In this document: positions 37,313-46,977 of the stretch, one piece after another
Position numbering within the stretch: position 1 is the first letter of the stretch
How the letters are laid out: the number at the start of each line of letters is the position of its first letter
DNA from: 'Nostoc azollae' 0708
GTDB lineage: Bacteria; Cyanobacteriota; Cyanobacteriia; Cyanobacteriales; Nostocaceae
Reading direction: 5' to 3'
DNA length: 64,000 nt
Assembly (NCBI RefSeq): GCF_000196515.1
Contig: NC_014248.1
Span: forward strand, 62,001-126,000
The notes under the pieces: generated by a model
What the model saw: the letters and a program-made list of their open reading frames with translations, nothing else
Told to the model about the DNA's origin: nothing
Databases searched by the model: none
Position numbers and translations under genes: made by a program

Positions 37313-37857
37313 ACCATAATTCCTTTGTAACCCTTTTGGGACTGGTAAAGGCTGAATCATAGTGGTCACCCACTACAATTATTTCTTCGGGTTTATTTAT
37401 TTCTTTCTTTTCAACTTCAATGTTGTAGTAAGATTTACCATCTATTTTATATTCTTGTTGTTGGATTTCGTAACCAGATTGAGTTAAAGAAGTGATTAAA
37501 AAGTCTTTTGTCTGATTGAGTTTCTCATATTGACTAGTGTTCCGAATACCAATTTCAACAGCCAGCTTTTTTTAATCTTGTTGTAGTAATCTTTGATTCA
37601 AAGGGTAATTTCTGCTGTTTTTAGAGGTGGAAGTTTTCCTTGATAACTTTTCTCCGGTATCCATAACATCATCCACCATATCCAAATACTGGAAACTGCA
37701 ACAATACCAAGAAGCACAGCCAAAAGAATTAAGGCAGATTTATTGATAATTTGTAACTTGAATCTACTCTTATTTCCAGACTTTCGCATTCACTGTGCCT
37801 CTGATATTGCCATTTATGCTAATTTCATTACATCTCAACAAACTAATGCAGACAATA

Positions 37858-38796
37858 TTATTGATATATTTGCGTAGCCTTCAACATATGATAAGTAATG
37901 ATTAATTGGGTAAGTGCAAGGGGATAACTTTGCAAAGTCTCTCCCGTTGTACCTGCTATTTTACCTAGTTCGGGATTAATTTCGCGATCACATATACTTT
38001 TTAAGTAAGGCATATCTGAACACATAATATGCTCTATCTTATTCACCTGTTCCAAAGTAGCGTGTCCATCAACTTCTAACACATCCACCGGTTTACCCAT
38101 ATCTCGGACTAGTCCCAAACGCACGGCTGATTCTAGATCACCATTACCAGCTTCAATAATCTCTGTAAAATCTGGGTGGGGGATTGTTGGACGCAACACC
38201 AAGCGCACATTTAAATGTCCATTGCTTTCATCCTCATTTTCGTTGGGAGGATAGAAACTCACCACTATATCAGACCATTGACGCTGGGGACGGATAAACT
38301 GTTGTGAGTCTGGTTCACGTTTTTCTAATTCTTCCAATACCTGTTCTGGAGTATAGCCGCGTTTTTGCGTATCTCGCTTAACTTTCCACGTAGCGCGGAG
38401 TTTTTCCGGTGGTGCAAGGTAAACTTTAACATCATAAGCATCACGGGCTGCACGGGTAGAATAACCAAGTAAGCCCTCAATAATGACAAATTTACTAGGT
38501 TTAATATACTTTGGAGCTTCAAAGCTTCCCGTTTGGTGGCTATAAACTGGTTTAAGAATTGGTTGACCTGTGCGTAAAAGTGATAGATGCTGCTGCATAA
38601 TATCTAAATGATTACAGTCAGGATGAAGGGCTGTAATACCTAATTTGGCGCGTTCTGTGCGATCATAACGGTGGTAATCATCAGTACAGATGAGTGTAAC
38701 ATTCTCCGGGCCAAGTATCTGAGCAATACCCCTGGTCAGGGTAGTTTTTCCGGCTGCACTGTCACCTACAATACCAAGAATGATTGGACAACTCAT
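37858..38796 (-). CDS. Phosphoribulokinase-family protein without the redox Cys of the P-loop
   Basis: Kinase of 312 aa in the phosphoribulokinase/uridine kinase family. The P-loop is GDSAAGKTT (11-19) and the next motif CTDDYHRYDR (38-47), then the Asp-His region and VIIEGLLGYST. In the Calvin-cycle enzyme of cyanobacteria the P-loop is GDSGCGKST and its Cys pairs with a second Cys in the CLDDYH motif for thioredoxin control. Here the first is Ala15 while the second remains as Cys38. So it is probably a paralogue not switched by that disulfide; the true Calvin-cycle gene should be elsewhere. Substrate not certain. Confidence 0.8.
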   Translation of the reverse strand: MSCPIILGIVGDSAAGKTTLTRGIAQILGPENVTLICTDDYHRYDRTERAKLGITALHPDCNHLDIMQQHLSLLRTGQPILKPVYSHQTGSFEAPKYIKPSKFVIIEGLLGYSTRAARDAYDVKVYLAPPEKLRATWKVKRDTQKRGYTPEQVLEELEKREPDSQQFIRPQRQWSDIVVSFYPPNENEDESNGHLNVRLVLRPTIPHPDFTEIIEAGNGDLESAVRLGLVRDMGKPVDVLEVDGHATLEQVNKIEHIMCSDMPYLKSICDREINPELGKIAGTTGETLQSYPLALTQLIITYHMLKATQIYQ

Positions 38797-39031
38797 CTTA
38801 CCCCCTTAACACAAATTAGTTGCGTGATAATGTTTGTCAGGAACACTTTTAGCTAATTTATTAATTTTAGAGGGGAATTAGCTAATAAATTCAAGCTTTC
38901 CCTATGGACGCAATATCTCTACACAATCAAAGGAGTTCAGGAGTTATAAAAATTATAGGAGTTTAAAAGAGGCAAGTTCTGGTTACACTAAAACAGATAA
39001 AGAAACAGATAAAGTTTTTATCAAAAAAACT

Positions 39032-39694
39032 ATGGGAAAACAAACAATTGGCTTAGAGCAACACTTATATGATTATTTACTTGCAGTTTCTTTGCGAGAA
39101 CCGGACATTTTAACTCAACTGCGCCATGAAACCGCCCAGTTACCAATGGATCAAATGCAAATTTCCCCAGAACAGGGACAGTTCATGGCATTATTAGTTA
39201 AATTGCTGGGAGCAAAGAAAACTTTAGAAGTTGGTGTTTTTACAGGTTATAGTTCCTTAGTAACAGCCTTGGCATTACCAGCAGATGGTAAGATTATCGC
39301 CTGTGATGTGAGTGAGGAGTTTACAAGCATTGCTCGCCGTTATTGGGAAAAGGCAGGGATAGCTGATAAGATTGATTTACGTATTGCTCCAGCTTTGGAA
39401 ACTTTAGACAATTTGCTGGCAACAGGGGAAACAGAAAGTTTTGATTTTGCGTTTATTGATGCTGATAAGGGTAACTATGAAAACTACTATGAGCGCTCAC
39501 TGCAATTAATTCGACCAGGTGGACTAATTGCCGTTGATAATGTACTGTGGTCTGGGAAAGTTGCAGATTCCGAAGTTCAAGATAATCAAACTAAAAAAAT
39601 TCGCGCGTTCAATCAAAAGTTACATCAAGACTCACGAGTCACCCTGAGTGTAGTTCCCATAGCTGATGGGTTGACGTTAGCACGAAAGAATTAA
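39032..39694 (+). CDS. Class I SAM O-methyltransferase (CCoAOMT-like)
   Basis: Methyltransferase of 220 aa with the full caffeoyl-CoA O-methyltransferase fold: LEVGVFTGYSSLVTALALP (SAM motif I), IIACDVSEEF, FIDADKGNYENYYERSLQLI (metal Asp/Asn) and GGLIAVDNVLWSGKV. It transfers methyl to a catechol-type oxygen in a metal-dependent way. Substrate unknown; monocistronic. Confidence 0.9.
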   Translation: MGKQTIGLEQHLYDYLLAVSLREPDILTQLRHETAQLPMDQMQISPEQGQFMALLVKLLGAKKTLEVGVFTGYSSLVTALALPADGKIIACDVSEEFTSIARRYWEKAGIADKIDLRIAPALETLDNLLATGETESFDFAFIDADKGNYENYYERSLQLIRPGGLIAVDNVLWSGKVADSEVQDNQTKKIRAFNQKLHQDSRVTLSVVPIADGLTLARKN

Positions 39695-39712
39695 GGATTC
39701 AGTTATCAGTTA

Positions 39713-40633
39713 TCAGTGGTCAGTCTCTTTACTGTTAACTGTTAACTTATTTAACCTGTACTGTTTCCATTTTTCCTGCTGTCGCACCCTTTTTTCCTTG
39801 GTCAAACTATCAAAACAGTGCGGGCAGGAAATACCTTCTTCATACTTGGGTAAGGTTTTATCATCTTCCGCAATGGGATGACCACAACAGAAGCATAATT
39901 CATAACTTCCCTCTTCGAAACCATGACGAACTGTAACCCGTTCATCAAATACAAAGCATTCTCCTTCCCATAGACTTTCTTCGCTGGGGACTTCTTCTAA
40001 ATATTTGAGAATGCCACCTTTGAGGTGATAAACTTCTTCAAAGCCTTGAGTCATCATATAAGATGAGGCTTTTTCGCAGCGAATGCCACCAGTACAAAAT
40101 AAGGCAACTTTTTTGTCCTTTTTAGGGTCTAGATTTTTACTTACATATTCAGGGAATTTTCGGAATATTTGAGTTTGGGGATTTTCTGCCCTTTTGAAAG
40201 TGCCGATACTTACTTCATAATCATTGCGGGTATCAATTACGATCACTTGTGGGTCAGAAATCAAATCATTCCATTCTTGAGGATTAACATAAGTTCCTAC
40301 TTTTTCATTTGGGTCAACTTCTAGTATTCCCAAAGTTACTATTTCTCGTTTTAGCCTCACTTTCATTCTTTCAAATGGTGGTGTGTCTGTGTAAGATTCT
40401 TTATGTTCTAAATCTGCTAACCGAGTATCACCACGCAGAAATGCTAAAACCGCATCAATAGCTTGACGAGAACCAGCTATAGTCCCGTTAATGCCTTCCT
40501 TAGCTAGTAAAATTGTTCCCTTAATGCCTTGTTCCTGACAAAAAGACAATAGGGGTGGTTGCAGTTCGATATAGTCGGGTAAACTGACAAATTTATACAG
40601 CGCTGCCACAACTAAAATATTTTCTGGTGTCAT
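39713..40633 (-). CDS. trhO: tRNA uridine(34) hydroxylase TrhO (rhodanese-like)
   Basis: Protein of 306 aa, started at the ATG at 40633 ([15 protein letters not shown]). An N-terminal ferredoxin-like domain contains [13 protein letters not shown]. The rhodanese domain has active Cys in [16 protein letters not shown], and a C-terminal Cys-rich zinc-like site follows (CFCCGHPI...CPHC). TrhO/YceA makes 5-hydroxyuridine in the tRNA wobble position from prephenate- and O2-dependent chemistry. Convergent with the O-methyltransferase gene, 19 bp apart. Confidence 0.92.
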   Translation of the reverse strand: MTPENILVVAALYKFVSLPDYIELQPPLLSFCQEQGIKGTILLAKEGINGTIAGSRQAIDAVLAFLRGDTRLADLEHKESYTDTPPFERMKVRLKREIVTLGILEVDPNEKVGTYVNPQEWNDLISDPQVIVIDTRNDYEVSIGTFKRAENPQTQIFRKFPEYVSKNLDPKKDKKVALFCTGGIRCEKASSYMMTQGFEEVYHLKGGILKYLEEVPSEESLWEGECFVFDERVTVRHGFEEGSYELCFCCGHPIAEDDKTLPKYEEGISCPHCFDSLTKEKRVRQQEKWKQYRLNKLTVNSKETDH

Positions 40634-40745
40634 ACTATTTACAAACAAAGAATATTATTGTAATCGTAATCTCTTTCAAAGTTTTGAAGTCAATCCTCTT
40701 TTAATAAAAATAAAATTATTAAAGTTTTTAATTTTGGATTGTTAA

Positions 40746-40818
40746 GGGAGTTTAGCTCAGTTGGTAGAGCGCCTACTTTGCAAGCAGGATGTCAGCGGTT
40801 CGAGTCGGCTAACTTCCA
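40746..40818 (+). tRNA. tRNA-Ala(UGC), with two mismatched stem pairs
   Basis: 73 nt folding as tRNA with a GGGAGTT/AACTTCC acceptor stem, D arm AGCTCAGTTGGTAGAGC, anticodon loop TTTGCAA (UGC, Ala) and T loop TTCGAGT. Two pairs are broken: A·C in the anticodon stem (CCTAC/GCAGG) and G·G in the T stem (AGCGG/CGGCT). Single changes (G to A, C to G) from the usual sequence explain both. CCA is not encoded. It may be a decaying extra copy. Confidence 0.75.
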
Positions 40819-41455
40819 TTAATCATGTTTCAATACTAGTGACAGGTTATTTGTTGGCATCTGGTAAATTTTTTCCAGTGTCAAATTTTCAGCCTTTGCT
40901 GCTTTCACCAGATCCTCTAAATTACGCACTCCCCATTCTGGGTTTTGTGACTGTAACGACTCATCAAAAGCTTCATTACTGGGTGCGGTATGTTGGCGAT
41001 TTTGTTTGTAGGGACCGATATAAGTACAGGATACCATCTGGGGGAAGAATCTGCCCAGCTCCGGCCATGAGTCCTAGACAGGCTGACCAAGGGGAAATAT
41101 GAATCATGTTAATGTTGACTATAGCGGCAATTGGCGAGTTGGATAATGTGTCTTTATCCACAGGCCAAGTTGGTAACTGTGCATCTTCTATGGGTGGGTA
41201 AAGATTGTCACTTTTAAATTCTTCTGACCAAGCGGCAATGCTGTTGTGTAATATGGGTTGGGGGTCATAAAGTAGCCATTTTGGCGGTGCTAGATGAGGT
41301 GCAAAAAATACTGCGTATTCTCCTGTTCCACTGGCAATTTCTGAAATAGTACCATTCGCAGGTAATACTTGTAAAAGTACCTCTAAAATAGCTTCACGGT
41401 TGCCTTGGGTTGCTGGTGCAAAGTGTTTTTGTCGGAATTTGTATTCATACTTCCG
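40819..41455 (-). pseudogene. DUF938 methyltransferase-like gene, frameshifted
   Basis: The minus strand reads continuously from about 41453 (KYEYKFRQKHFAPATQGNRE, ISEIASGTGEYAVFFAPHLA, NINMIHISPWSACLGLMAGA, PPDGILYLY). An extra C near 41020 then shifts the frame, and the end continues GPYKQNRQHTAPSNEAFDES ... EKIYQMPTNNLSLV. No start codon exists in frame upstream. The parent is a DUF938 (SAM-methyltransferase-like) protein. Its stop abuts the tRNA. Confidence 0.85.
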
Positions 41456-41662
41456 ATGTCTTTATGATTATCATTAAACTGGATTGAGATGAAGGTACAT
41501 ATTAATTTTAGCTCTTTAGATTTTTAAGTTTTTCGAATATTTGACAAAATAATATGAAGTCCGGCTAATTAGTGAGAATAAGTGTTTTTCTCTTATCTAT
41601 TCCCTACTATAAGTGCGCTCGCTCCCTGTTCACATTTTTTCACCACAATACAGGAGAAAGAC

Positions 41663-43075
41663 TTGCCAAAATTAATTCATTCCACCCAACCCCCACTGAA
41701 ATTTATTTCTCCACGCTTTAACCCTTTGGTACTCAAGACTGTTTCTTGGTTTCTTCCCTTGATTCTCTGGGTGAGAACTAGACCTTGGCTACCAGCAGGT
41801 ATTGTGAAAATTGAAGCCAAAAATGCCGAAATATTAGCCAAATTATACCAGGAATTTCAAGCAGGGAAAATTCGCTTTTTAATCGCTTTTCGTCACCCAG
41901 AAGTCGAAGATCCCCTATCTATGCTATATTTACTTTCCCGCATAGTTCCCAAAGTAGCACGAGACAAAGGCATTCCCCTAGAATACCCCGTACATAGTCA
42001 TTTTATGTATGAACGAGGGATGACATTATGGGCAGGAAATTGGTTAGGATGGTTATTCTCTTATGTTGGTGGTGTACCTGTACGTCGGGGAAGACGAGTA
42101 GACAGAAACGCTATTCAAATGGCACGGGATTTATTTGCAAATGCTAAAATGCCGATTGCGATCGCACCAGAAGGAGGTATAAATGGTCATAGTGGTATTG
42201 TCAGTCCTTTAGAACCAGGTGTAGCACAGTTGGGTTTTTGGTGTGTGGAAGATTTACAAAAGGCCAACCGTGAAGAAACTGTTGTTATTATCCCCATTGG
42301 CATTAAATATAGTTACGTTAACCCACCTTGGTCAAAAATAGATTGGTTGTTATCTAAATTAGAAGCTGATAGCGGTTTACCCGTTGCGGAAATTAATCCA
42401 ACAGGGAAGAAACTGGAAGAAGTATTATGTCAGCGGATTTTAAATCTTGCTGAATATCTCATCACAGAAATGGAAGAATTTTACCGTTGTTTTTATCATC
42501 GAGATTTACCAGCAATTCTTGCTAAGGAAACAGCTAAACCTAATGATATTTTAATTACGAGATTACACCGTTTAATGGATACAGCGTTACAAGTTTGTGA
42601 ACAATATTTCAATGTACAGCCGCAAGGTAATTTTATTTATAGATGTCGGCGCTTAGAAGAAGCTGGATGGAATTATATTTATCGTGATAAAATAGCTGAT
42701 ATTAATAGTTTACCACCCTTCAAACGTGCTCTTGCTGACTGGGTAGCAGAAGAAGCAGATTTGCGAATGCAGCACATGAGAATAGCGGAAGGTTTTGTGG
42801 CGGTTACTGCTAATTATATTCAGGATAAACCCACAGCGGAACGATTTGCAGAAACGGCGTTATTAATGTTTGATATGTTGTCTAGAATTAAAGAGTCTAC
42901 TTTACCAGGAAGGCCGCGTTTAGGTTTAAAACAGGCGATGATTACCGTAGGTAAACCAATTTCTGTGAGTGAAAGATGGCAGATGTGTCAAGGTAATAAA
43001 CAGGCTTCTAGAAGGGAGTTGAGTGATTTAACAAATGATTTGCAGGTGGAGTTGGAGGCGTTGGTTAAAGATTAG
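41663..43075 (+). CDS. Lysophosphatidic-acid-type acyltransferase (PlsC-like)
   Basis: Protein of about 470 aa from the TTG at 41663, preceded by AGGAG eight bases upstream; a GTG at 41582 would add 27 residues. The acyltransferase block has FRHPEVEDP (the HxxxxD motif as His-Pro-Glu-Val-Glu-Asp), GGVPVRRGRR and APEGGINGHSGIVSPLEPG. The C-terminal half is a soluble helical extension, usual for this larger cyanobacterial form. Hydrophobic N-terminus (LKTVSWFLPLILWV). Role in phospholipid or glycolipid acylation; exact substrate not known. Confidence 0.82.
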   Translation: MPKLIHSTQPPLKFISPRFNPLVLKTVSWFLPLILWVRTRPWLPAGIVKIEAKNAEILAKLYQEFQAGKIRFLIAFRHPEVEDPLSMLYLLSRIVPKVARDKGIPLEYPVHSHFMYERGMTLWAGNWLGWLFSYVGGVPVRRGRRVDRNAIQMARDLFANAKMPIAIAPEGGINGHSGIVSPLEPGVAQLGFWCVEDLQKANREETVVIIPIGIKYSYVNPPWSKIDWLLSKLEADSGLPVAEINPTGKKLEEVLCQRILNLAEYLITEMEEFYRCFYHRDLPAILAKETAKPNDILITRLHRLMDTALQVCEQYFNVQPQGNFIYRCRRLEEAGWNYIYRDKIADINSLPPFKRALADWVAEEADLRMQHMRIAEGFVAVTANYIQDKPTAERFAETALLMFDMLSRIKESTLPGRPRLGLKQAMITVGKPISVSERWQMCQGNKQASRRELSDLTNDLQVELEALVKD

Positions 43076-43163
43076 TTTCACCCATAGACGCAGACGCACG
43101 GAGAAGGTTTCTTTGTCTTGATCTGGGTAAGCTGATACATTTGATTTCAACCATATAATTCAG

Positions 43164-43547
43164 CTATAAGACGTTGATAGAATAGGCACGAATAGCAGGA
43201 TATAAATTTACTATACTCAAATTATGCTGTAAAGCTTGACAAATCAAAATTAGATCAAAAGGGCAACGATGCAATAATGGCAAGTTCAAGAGTTGACCAA
43301 CACTTTCTTCCTCTAAGTTGAGGCTGCGTATAAGGTGTTGCTGTCGCTGTTTGGGAAGATAAATTTCAGAATACGCTGGCAAAGATAATTTGCCTGATTG
43401 ATACTTAACAGTAACTTGCCACACAGAGATATAGCTTAAATATACGTCGTTGTTTAAATCACGAATGCTATTCTGCAAATGAATTGGTAATCCTTGCTCA
43501 CCACTAATGAAGCATAGAAAAATATGGGTGTCCAACAATAGTTTCAT
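43164..43547 (-). CDS. VapC-type PIN toxin with altered active site
   Basis: PIN-domain protein of 127 aa. The first acidic residue (LLLDTH, Asp6) is present, but the usual SxWE Glu is Gln44 (SVWQVTVKYQSGKL), and the expected HRDPFDR reads HRCPFDL, with Cys95 replacing the first Asp. So two of the metal-binding acids are missing. Start ATG overlaps the original antitoxin stop (ATGA). The frame is full length, but RNase activity is doubtful. Confidence 0.8.
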   Translation of the reverse strand: MKLLLDTHIFLCFISGEQGLPIHLQNSIRDLNNDVYLSYISVWQVTVKYQSGKLSLPAYSEIYLPKQRQQHLIRSLNLEEESVGQLLNLPLLHRCPFDLILICQALQHNLSIVNLYPAIRAYSINVL

Positions 43548-43783
43548 TTACCCTCAAAATTATTCAAAATATCTTCAGGTCAAGGAGTATCAAAATCATC
43601 TGCAACAGTAAATTCTCCAGGACATAAACCATAGGGTCTCAGTTGTTGAGCAGTAGATGAAACTGGTTTAATTTCTGCAATGGGCTGACCTTCTTGTATG
43701 AGAATAATATTCTCTCGTGCTCCTACTTGGTGAAGATAGCTAGTTAGATTTTTTTGTATTTCATCAATTGTTAGGGTTAGCAT
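43544..43783 (-). pseudogene. VapB/Phd-type antitoxin truncated by a stop
   Basis: 67 codons from the ATG at 43783 (TIDEIQKNLTSYLHQVGARE, IILIQEGQPIAEIKPV: an AbrB/Phd-like DNA-binding fold) up to TGA at 43580. Past the TGA the frame continues PEDILNNFEGK and stops at 43544, overlapping vapC by ATGA. That tail is the usual toxin-binding end of this family. TTA or CTA to TGA by a point change is likely. A 67-aa truncated DNA-binding part could still be made. Confidence 0.8.
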
Positions 43784-43848
43784 GAATTATTTTGAGATGA
43801 GTGGTCAGGAATATTTATAGACAGTGGAGGATGAATTAAAGACTCTAG

Positions 43849-43965
43849 CTAATCCAAAAAAGCCATTTCTGCATCTAATTCACGCCGATTTGCAGCCATT
43901 TCTTCTACAAACTCATCAAAAAGAGGGTCGTCTTTGAATATACCAGCAAATTCTACCCACGGATT
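43849..43965 (-). pseudogene. Small antitoxin-like C-terminal fragment
   Basis: Reads NPWVEFAGIFKDDPLFDEFV, EEMAANRRELDAEMAFLD and stop. Acidic tails of this kind end many cyanobacterial VapB-like or small PIN-associated proteins. No start codon or N-terminal half is present. Confidence 0.45.
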
Positions 43966-45239
43966 AAATTATTCGATTTGCTGTTCCTATATCCAGATTG
44001 GTAAATAATTTAGCTGTACTGTAAGCTATTTTAGAGAAGACATGACTCTAGGTTAGATAGATATTTTTGTGGTTGCGTAAAAATCAGGAATGTGGATATA
44101 TAATTAATAGAGATAGAAATATGAAATTCCCTACTCAACCAGATTGAGTAGGGTAAATTATGGTCTGTACACTCACATAAAAATAGGCAGCAAGTGAGGT
44201 AAAACACGAATATGAAACCAAGTGGACTTTATTTGCTATCATTTTATCTGTTCTATTGCTATTTATCGCAATAGAAACATTAGCATTAGCATCAAACGGT
44301 GGGGCTGTAGCATTGAGTGCGGCCGATTTGGCTAAATCAGTAGTTGATAGAGTTACTGCGATAAAACAGTAAACTTAAATACTGGCAAATCTCAGTTTGT
44401 AAGAGTCAAGCTTACTAGATAAGATTTGTGGAACTTTGAGGGTAGATCATCTATGCTGTTAGCAGCATGGTGGGTTTCTGCCCTTTTTTTATGGGTTCTG
44501 GATTATTTTTATACCCGAACAACTTAACGTCGTCAACTAAGTTTAAATATATCACAATATAAAAGAAATCGTATATATTCAGTAACCCAAAAAGTTTTTT
44601 ATAAGCTTTACCATGTAGAGATTGCAGCTAAAGCCAGGGATATCACAAAACAACATTTTGTTGAGCATTTGAGACGATATCCATAGTTACCTTGAAGCGT
44701 TCGCTCTAAGATCCCTCTAAAACCAATGGTCAATACTCCTCATTGACAATGGCTGAAACCCCTGTTTGGACCTTGTTTTTCAAAAGTTTGTGGTTTACTG
44801 ATATATTCTTATTTGATTTTTGAACAGAACTCAGTACCCATTAATCCTCCACAATCCTTTCACCTCGTGTCTGCCTACATAAGTAATTATGACTACGCCA
44901 CTCTACGAGAGCAGGAATCAAACTGGATTCCTATATAAATTTCGGGTTTCCACCAAACCAAAATTAATTAGGGTTTAAAAGAAGCCTTGAGAAAATTATC
45001 AGAACTCAGCCTGAACTTTAGGCAATGGTAGCAGAAGTAGCACAGCTAATTGATAAAACTAGAACCAAAGCAAATTCTCAGCAATTAATTTTTATATGTT
45101 TAAACAACACTCTTGTATTACTTCCTGCGCCTATGCGTAAAATAGAATATGTAATTCATTTACACAACAGTAACAAACGATATAAACTCAAAAATTGTAG
45201 TTTCCCAAATACTCCACCCGATAAATCCCCCCTCGTGCT
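43966..45239. other. Gene-poor region before the cobalamin riboswitch
   Basis: About 1.27 kb. Two small frames are worth noting. 44210-44372 (plus) encodes ETKWTLFAIILSVLLLFIAI-type transmembrane sequence but has no start codon after the preceding TAG. 44453-44563 (plus, ATG) could give about 36 aa with one hydrophobic helix (MLLAAWWVSALFFMGSGLFL), with GAGGGT 14 bases upstream. A frame at 45025-45249 has no recognisable homology and runs into the riboswitch leader. I would not call any of these a firm gene. Confidence 0.4.
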
Positions 45240-45412
45240 AAACTTCTAAATCTTAGAGTTGGGAAACTCCGGTTAAATTCCGGGACTGTGCCGCAGCTGT
45301 GAAGAAAAGGCAACGGGTAAAGGGCAAAAAGCAAAAGAATGGAATTTAATATGGAATTTAATTCAGCCTTTTACTTGCTAGTTTCCAAGTCAGAATGCCA
45401 ACGCTAAGAAAT
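45240..45412 (+). promoter_or_regulatory. Cobalamin riboswitch
   Basis: Core elements: AAACTCCGGTTAAATTCCGG (P5/P6 region) followed by GACTGTGCCGCAGCTGTGA, then after a variable arm AAGTCAGAATGCCAAC, the typical 3' side. It ends about 45 nt before the TTG start of cobG, which it most likely controls, shutting off synthesis when cobalamin is plentiful. The variable arm contains AATGGAATTTAATATGGAAT repeats. Exact 5' limit is uncertain. Confidence 0.85.
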
Positions 45413-45457
45413 TGATCAAGTTCTGTCTCTGCGTCGCACGGGGAAGGAGTATTAGTT

Positions 45458-46942
45458 TTGCTGTCTGCATTTTACGCCTGTCCAGGATTATTTTACACCA
45501 CACCAGCTCAAGATGGGATGTTGTCTCGCATCAGAATTCCCGGTGGAATCCTTACTAGTGAACAGTGTGGGATGATTGCCAACATAGCTGATAATTATGG
45601 TGGTGGCTATATTGATGTAACAAATCGCGCCAATCTGCAAATACGCGAAATAAAAGCTGCGATAAATATTGAAGTTCTCCAAAGTTTACAGGAGTTAGCT
45701 TTAGGTTCTGTTAATACCGCTGTAGATCATATCCGCAACATTATGACTAGTCCCACTGCGGGTATTGATACGCAAGAGTTAACTGATACTCGTCCCCTGG
45801 TTAAAGCTTGGGATAACTATATTACAGCACATTCGCATTTTTCAGGACTATCTGCTAAATTTAGCGTTTGTTTTGATGGTGGTGGAAAAGTTGCGGTTAA
45901 GAATTGTCTGAATGATATCACTTTAGCAGCCGAATTACTCGATGGAGATGGAAAAACTCATCATGTTTATTTTCGATTGCATCTCAGTTGTGGTGAAAAA
46001 GGAAAACCACCCCAAGACACAGGAATTTTGTTAAAGCCAAAGGAATGTATTCCTGTTTTAGCGGCTTTAGCTGATGTCTACTTACAACATACAGATGCAA
46101 AATTACGCCGTAAACCCCGGTTACGGGAAGTTATCAATGAGTTGGGTGTAGAACAATATCTACAGGAAGTTGAACAACATTTCAAGGTGAATAATTCCGT
46201 CTGTGATGATAAATTATTTTTCTCCCACTCCTTGTTTACTGCACAAGAACCTAAAAGGGAAAATTTCTTATACCATCTTGGTATTTATCCTCAACGCCAG
46301 ACGGGTTTATTCTATATAGGTGTAGTTTTACCTCTAGGACGTTTAGAAAGTTTGCAAATGAGGGGTTTAGCTAATTTAGCGACAAAATATGGTAGTTGTA
46401 ATTTGAGGTTAACACCTTGGCAAAATGTACTAATTACTGATATTCCTCAGCATAAAATTGCTGAAGTCACACAAGAGATTACCAGCTTAGGGTTAAATAT
46501 CTCATCAACTCATATCAATAGTGCATTAGTGGCCTGTTCTGGTAAACGGGGTTGTGCTGCTTCCGCAACGGAAACTAAAGACCATGCTTTAGCACTAGCC
46601 GCATATCTCGAAAACCACCTCACCCTAGATTCTCCAATTAATATTCACTTCAGCGGTTGTGTGAAATCTTGCGCTCAACACGACCAAGCTGATATTACTT
46701 TAATTGGTGTCAGTTCTGAAGCAGAAGATAAATCTTTGGAAGGGTATCAAGTGTACGTCAGTGATGGTACTTTACGAAAATTTGGTTATCAATTATATGA
46801 ATATGTGACCTTTACTGAATTACCAAAACTGATTTCCAGAATGTTGCAAATTTATCAATATCAACGATTAAGCCTTGATGAGTCATTTAGAGAATTTGTC
46901 TACCGTTATGGTACATCTCAATTGTTGCAAATATTTAGTTAA
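45458..46942 (+). CDS. cobG: Precorrin-3B synthase CobG
   Basis: Protein of 494 aa, a siroheme/4Fe-4S enzyme of the nitrite/sulfite reductase fold that uses O2 to make precorrin-3B in the aerobic pathway. The cluster Cys appear in CSGKRGCAAS (about 364-373) and FSGCVKSCAQ (about 402-411). The N-terminal half includes LSRIRIPGGILTSEQCGMIA and TNRANLQIR. Start is TTG at 45458 with AAGGAG nine bases upstream. First gene behind the riboswitch. Its presence means oxygen-dependent cobalamin synthesis or at least an aerobic-route branch. Confidence 0.92.
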   Translation: MLSAFYACPGLFYTTPAQDGMLSRIRIPGGILTSEQCGMIANIADNYGGGYIDVTNRANLQIREIKAAINIEVLQSLQELALGSVNTAVDHIRNIMTSPTAGIDTQELTDTRPLVKAWDNYITAHSHFSGLSAKFSVCFDGGGKVAVKNCLNDITLAAELLDGDGKTHHVYFRLHLSCGEKGKPPQDTGILLKPKECIPVLAALADVYLQHTDAKLRRKPRLREVINELGVEQYLQEVEQHFKVNNSVCDDKLFFSHSLFTAQEPKRENFLYHLGIYPQRQTGLFYIGVVLPLGRLESLQMRGLANLATKYGSCNLRLTPWQNVLITDIPQHKIAEVTQEITSLGLNISSTHINSALVACSGKRGCAASATETKDHALALAAYLENHLTLDSPINIHFSGCVKSCAQHDQADITLIGVSSEAEDKSLEGYQVYVSDGTLRKFGYQLYEYVTFTELPKLISRMLQIYQYQRLSLDESFREFVYRYGTSQLLQIFS

Positions 46943-46977
46943 ATTACCAATCACCAATTACCACATAGCAATTAATT

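Larger units (their letters stand above)
35652..37789 (-). pseudogene. M28 peptidase gene split by an IS66 element
   Basis: The N-terminal part (37789 down to 37313) has a membrane anchor (SALILLAVLLGIVAVSSIWI), then after a frameshift and a stop continues EIGIRNTSQYEKLNQ ... EEIIVVGDHYDSA, the first zinc-ligand motif of M28 peptidases. The C-terminal end (35785 to 35652) reads PYRYQYYHTSEDTYGKVDFQ, KLARVVNGLVKVIS. The IS66 at 35794-37312 lies between; the central catalytic third is gone, so a deletion accompanied or followed insertion. Confidence 0.75.

Noticed and set aside
45025-45249. 74-aa open frame ahead of cobG
   Set aside because: Runs directly into the riboswitch leader and shows no recognisable domain or ribosome site.
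45028-45260. Possible extension of the cobalamin riboswitch far upstream
   Set aside because: Recognisable core elements begin only near 45250; nothing further left pairs convincingly.
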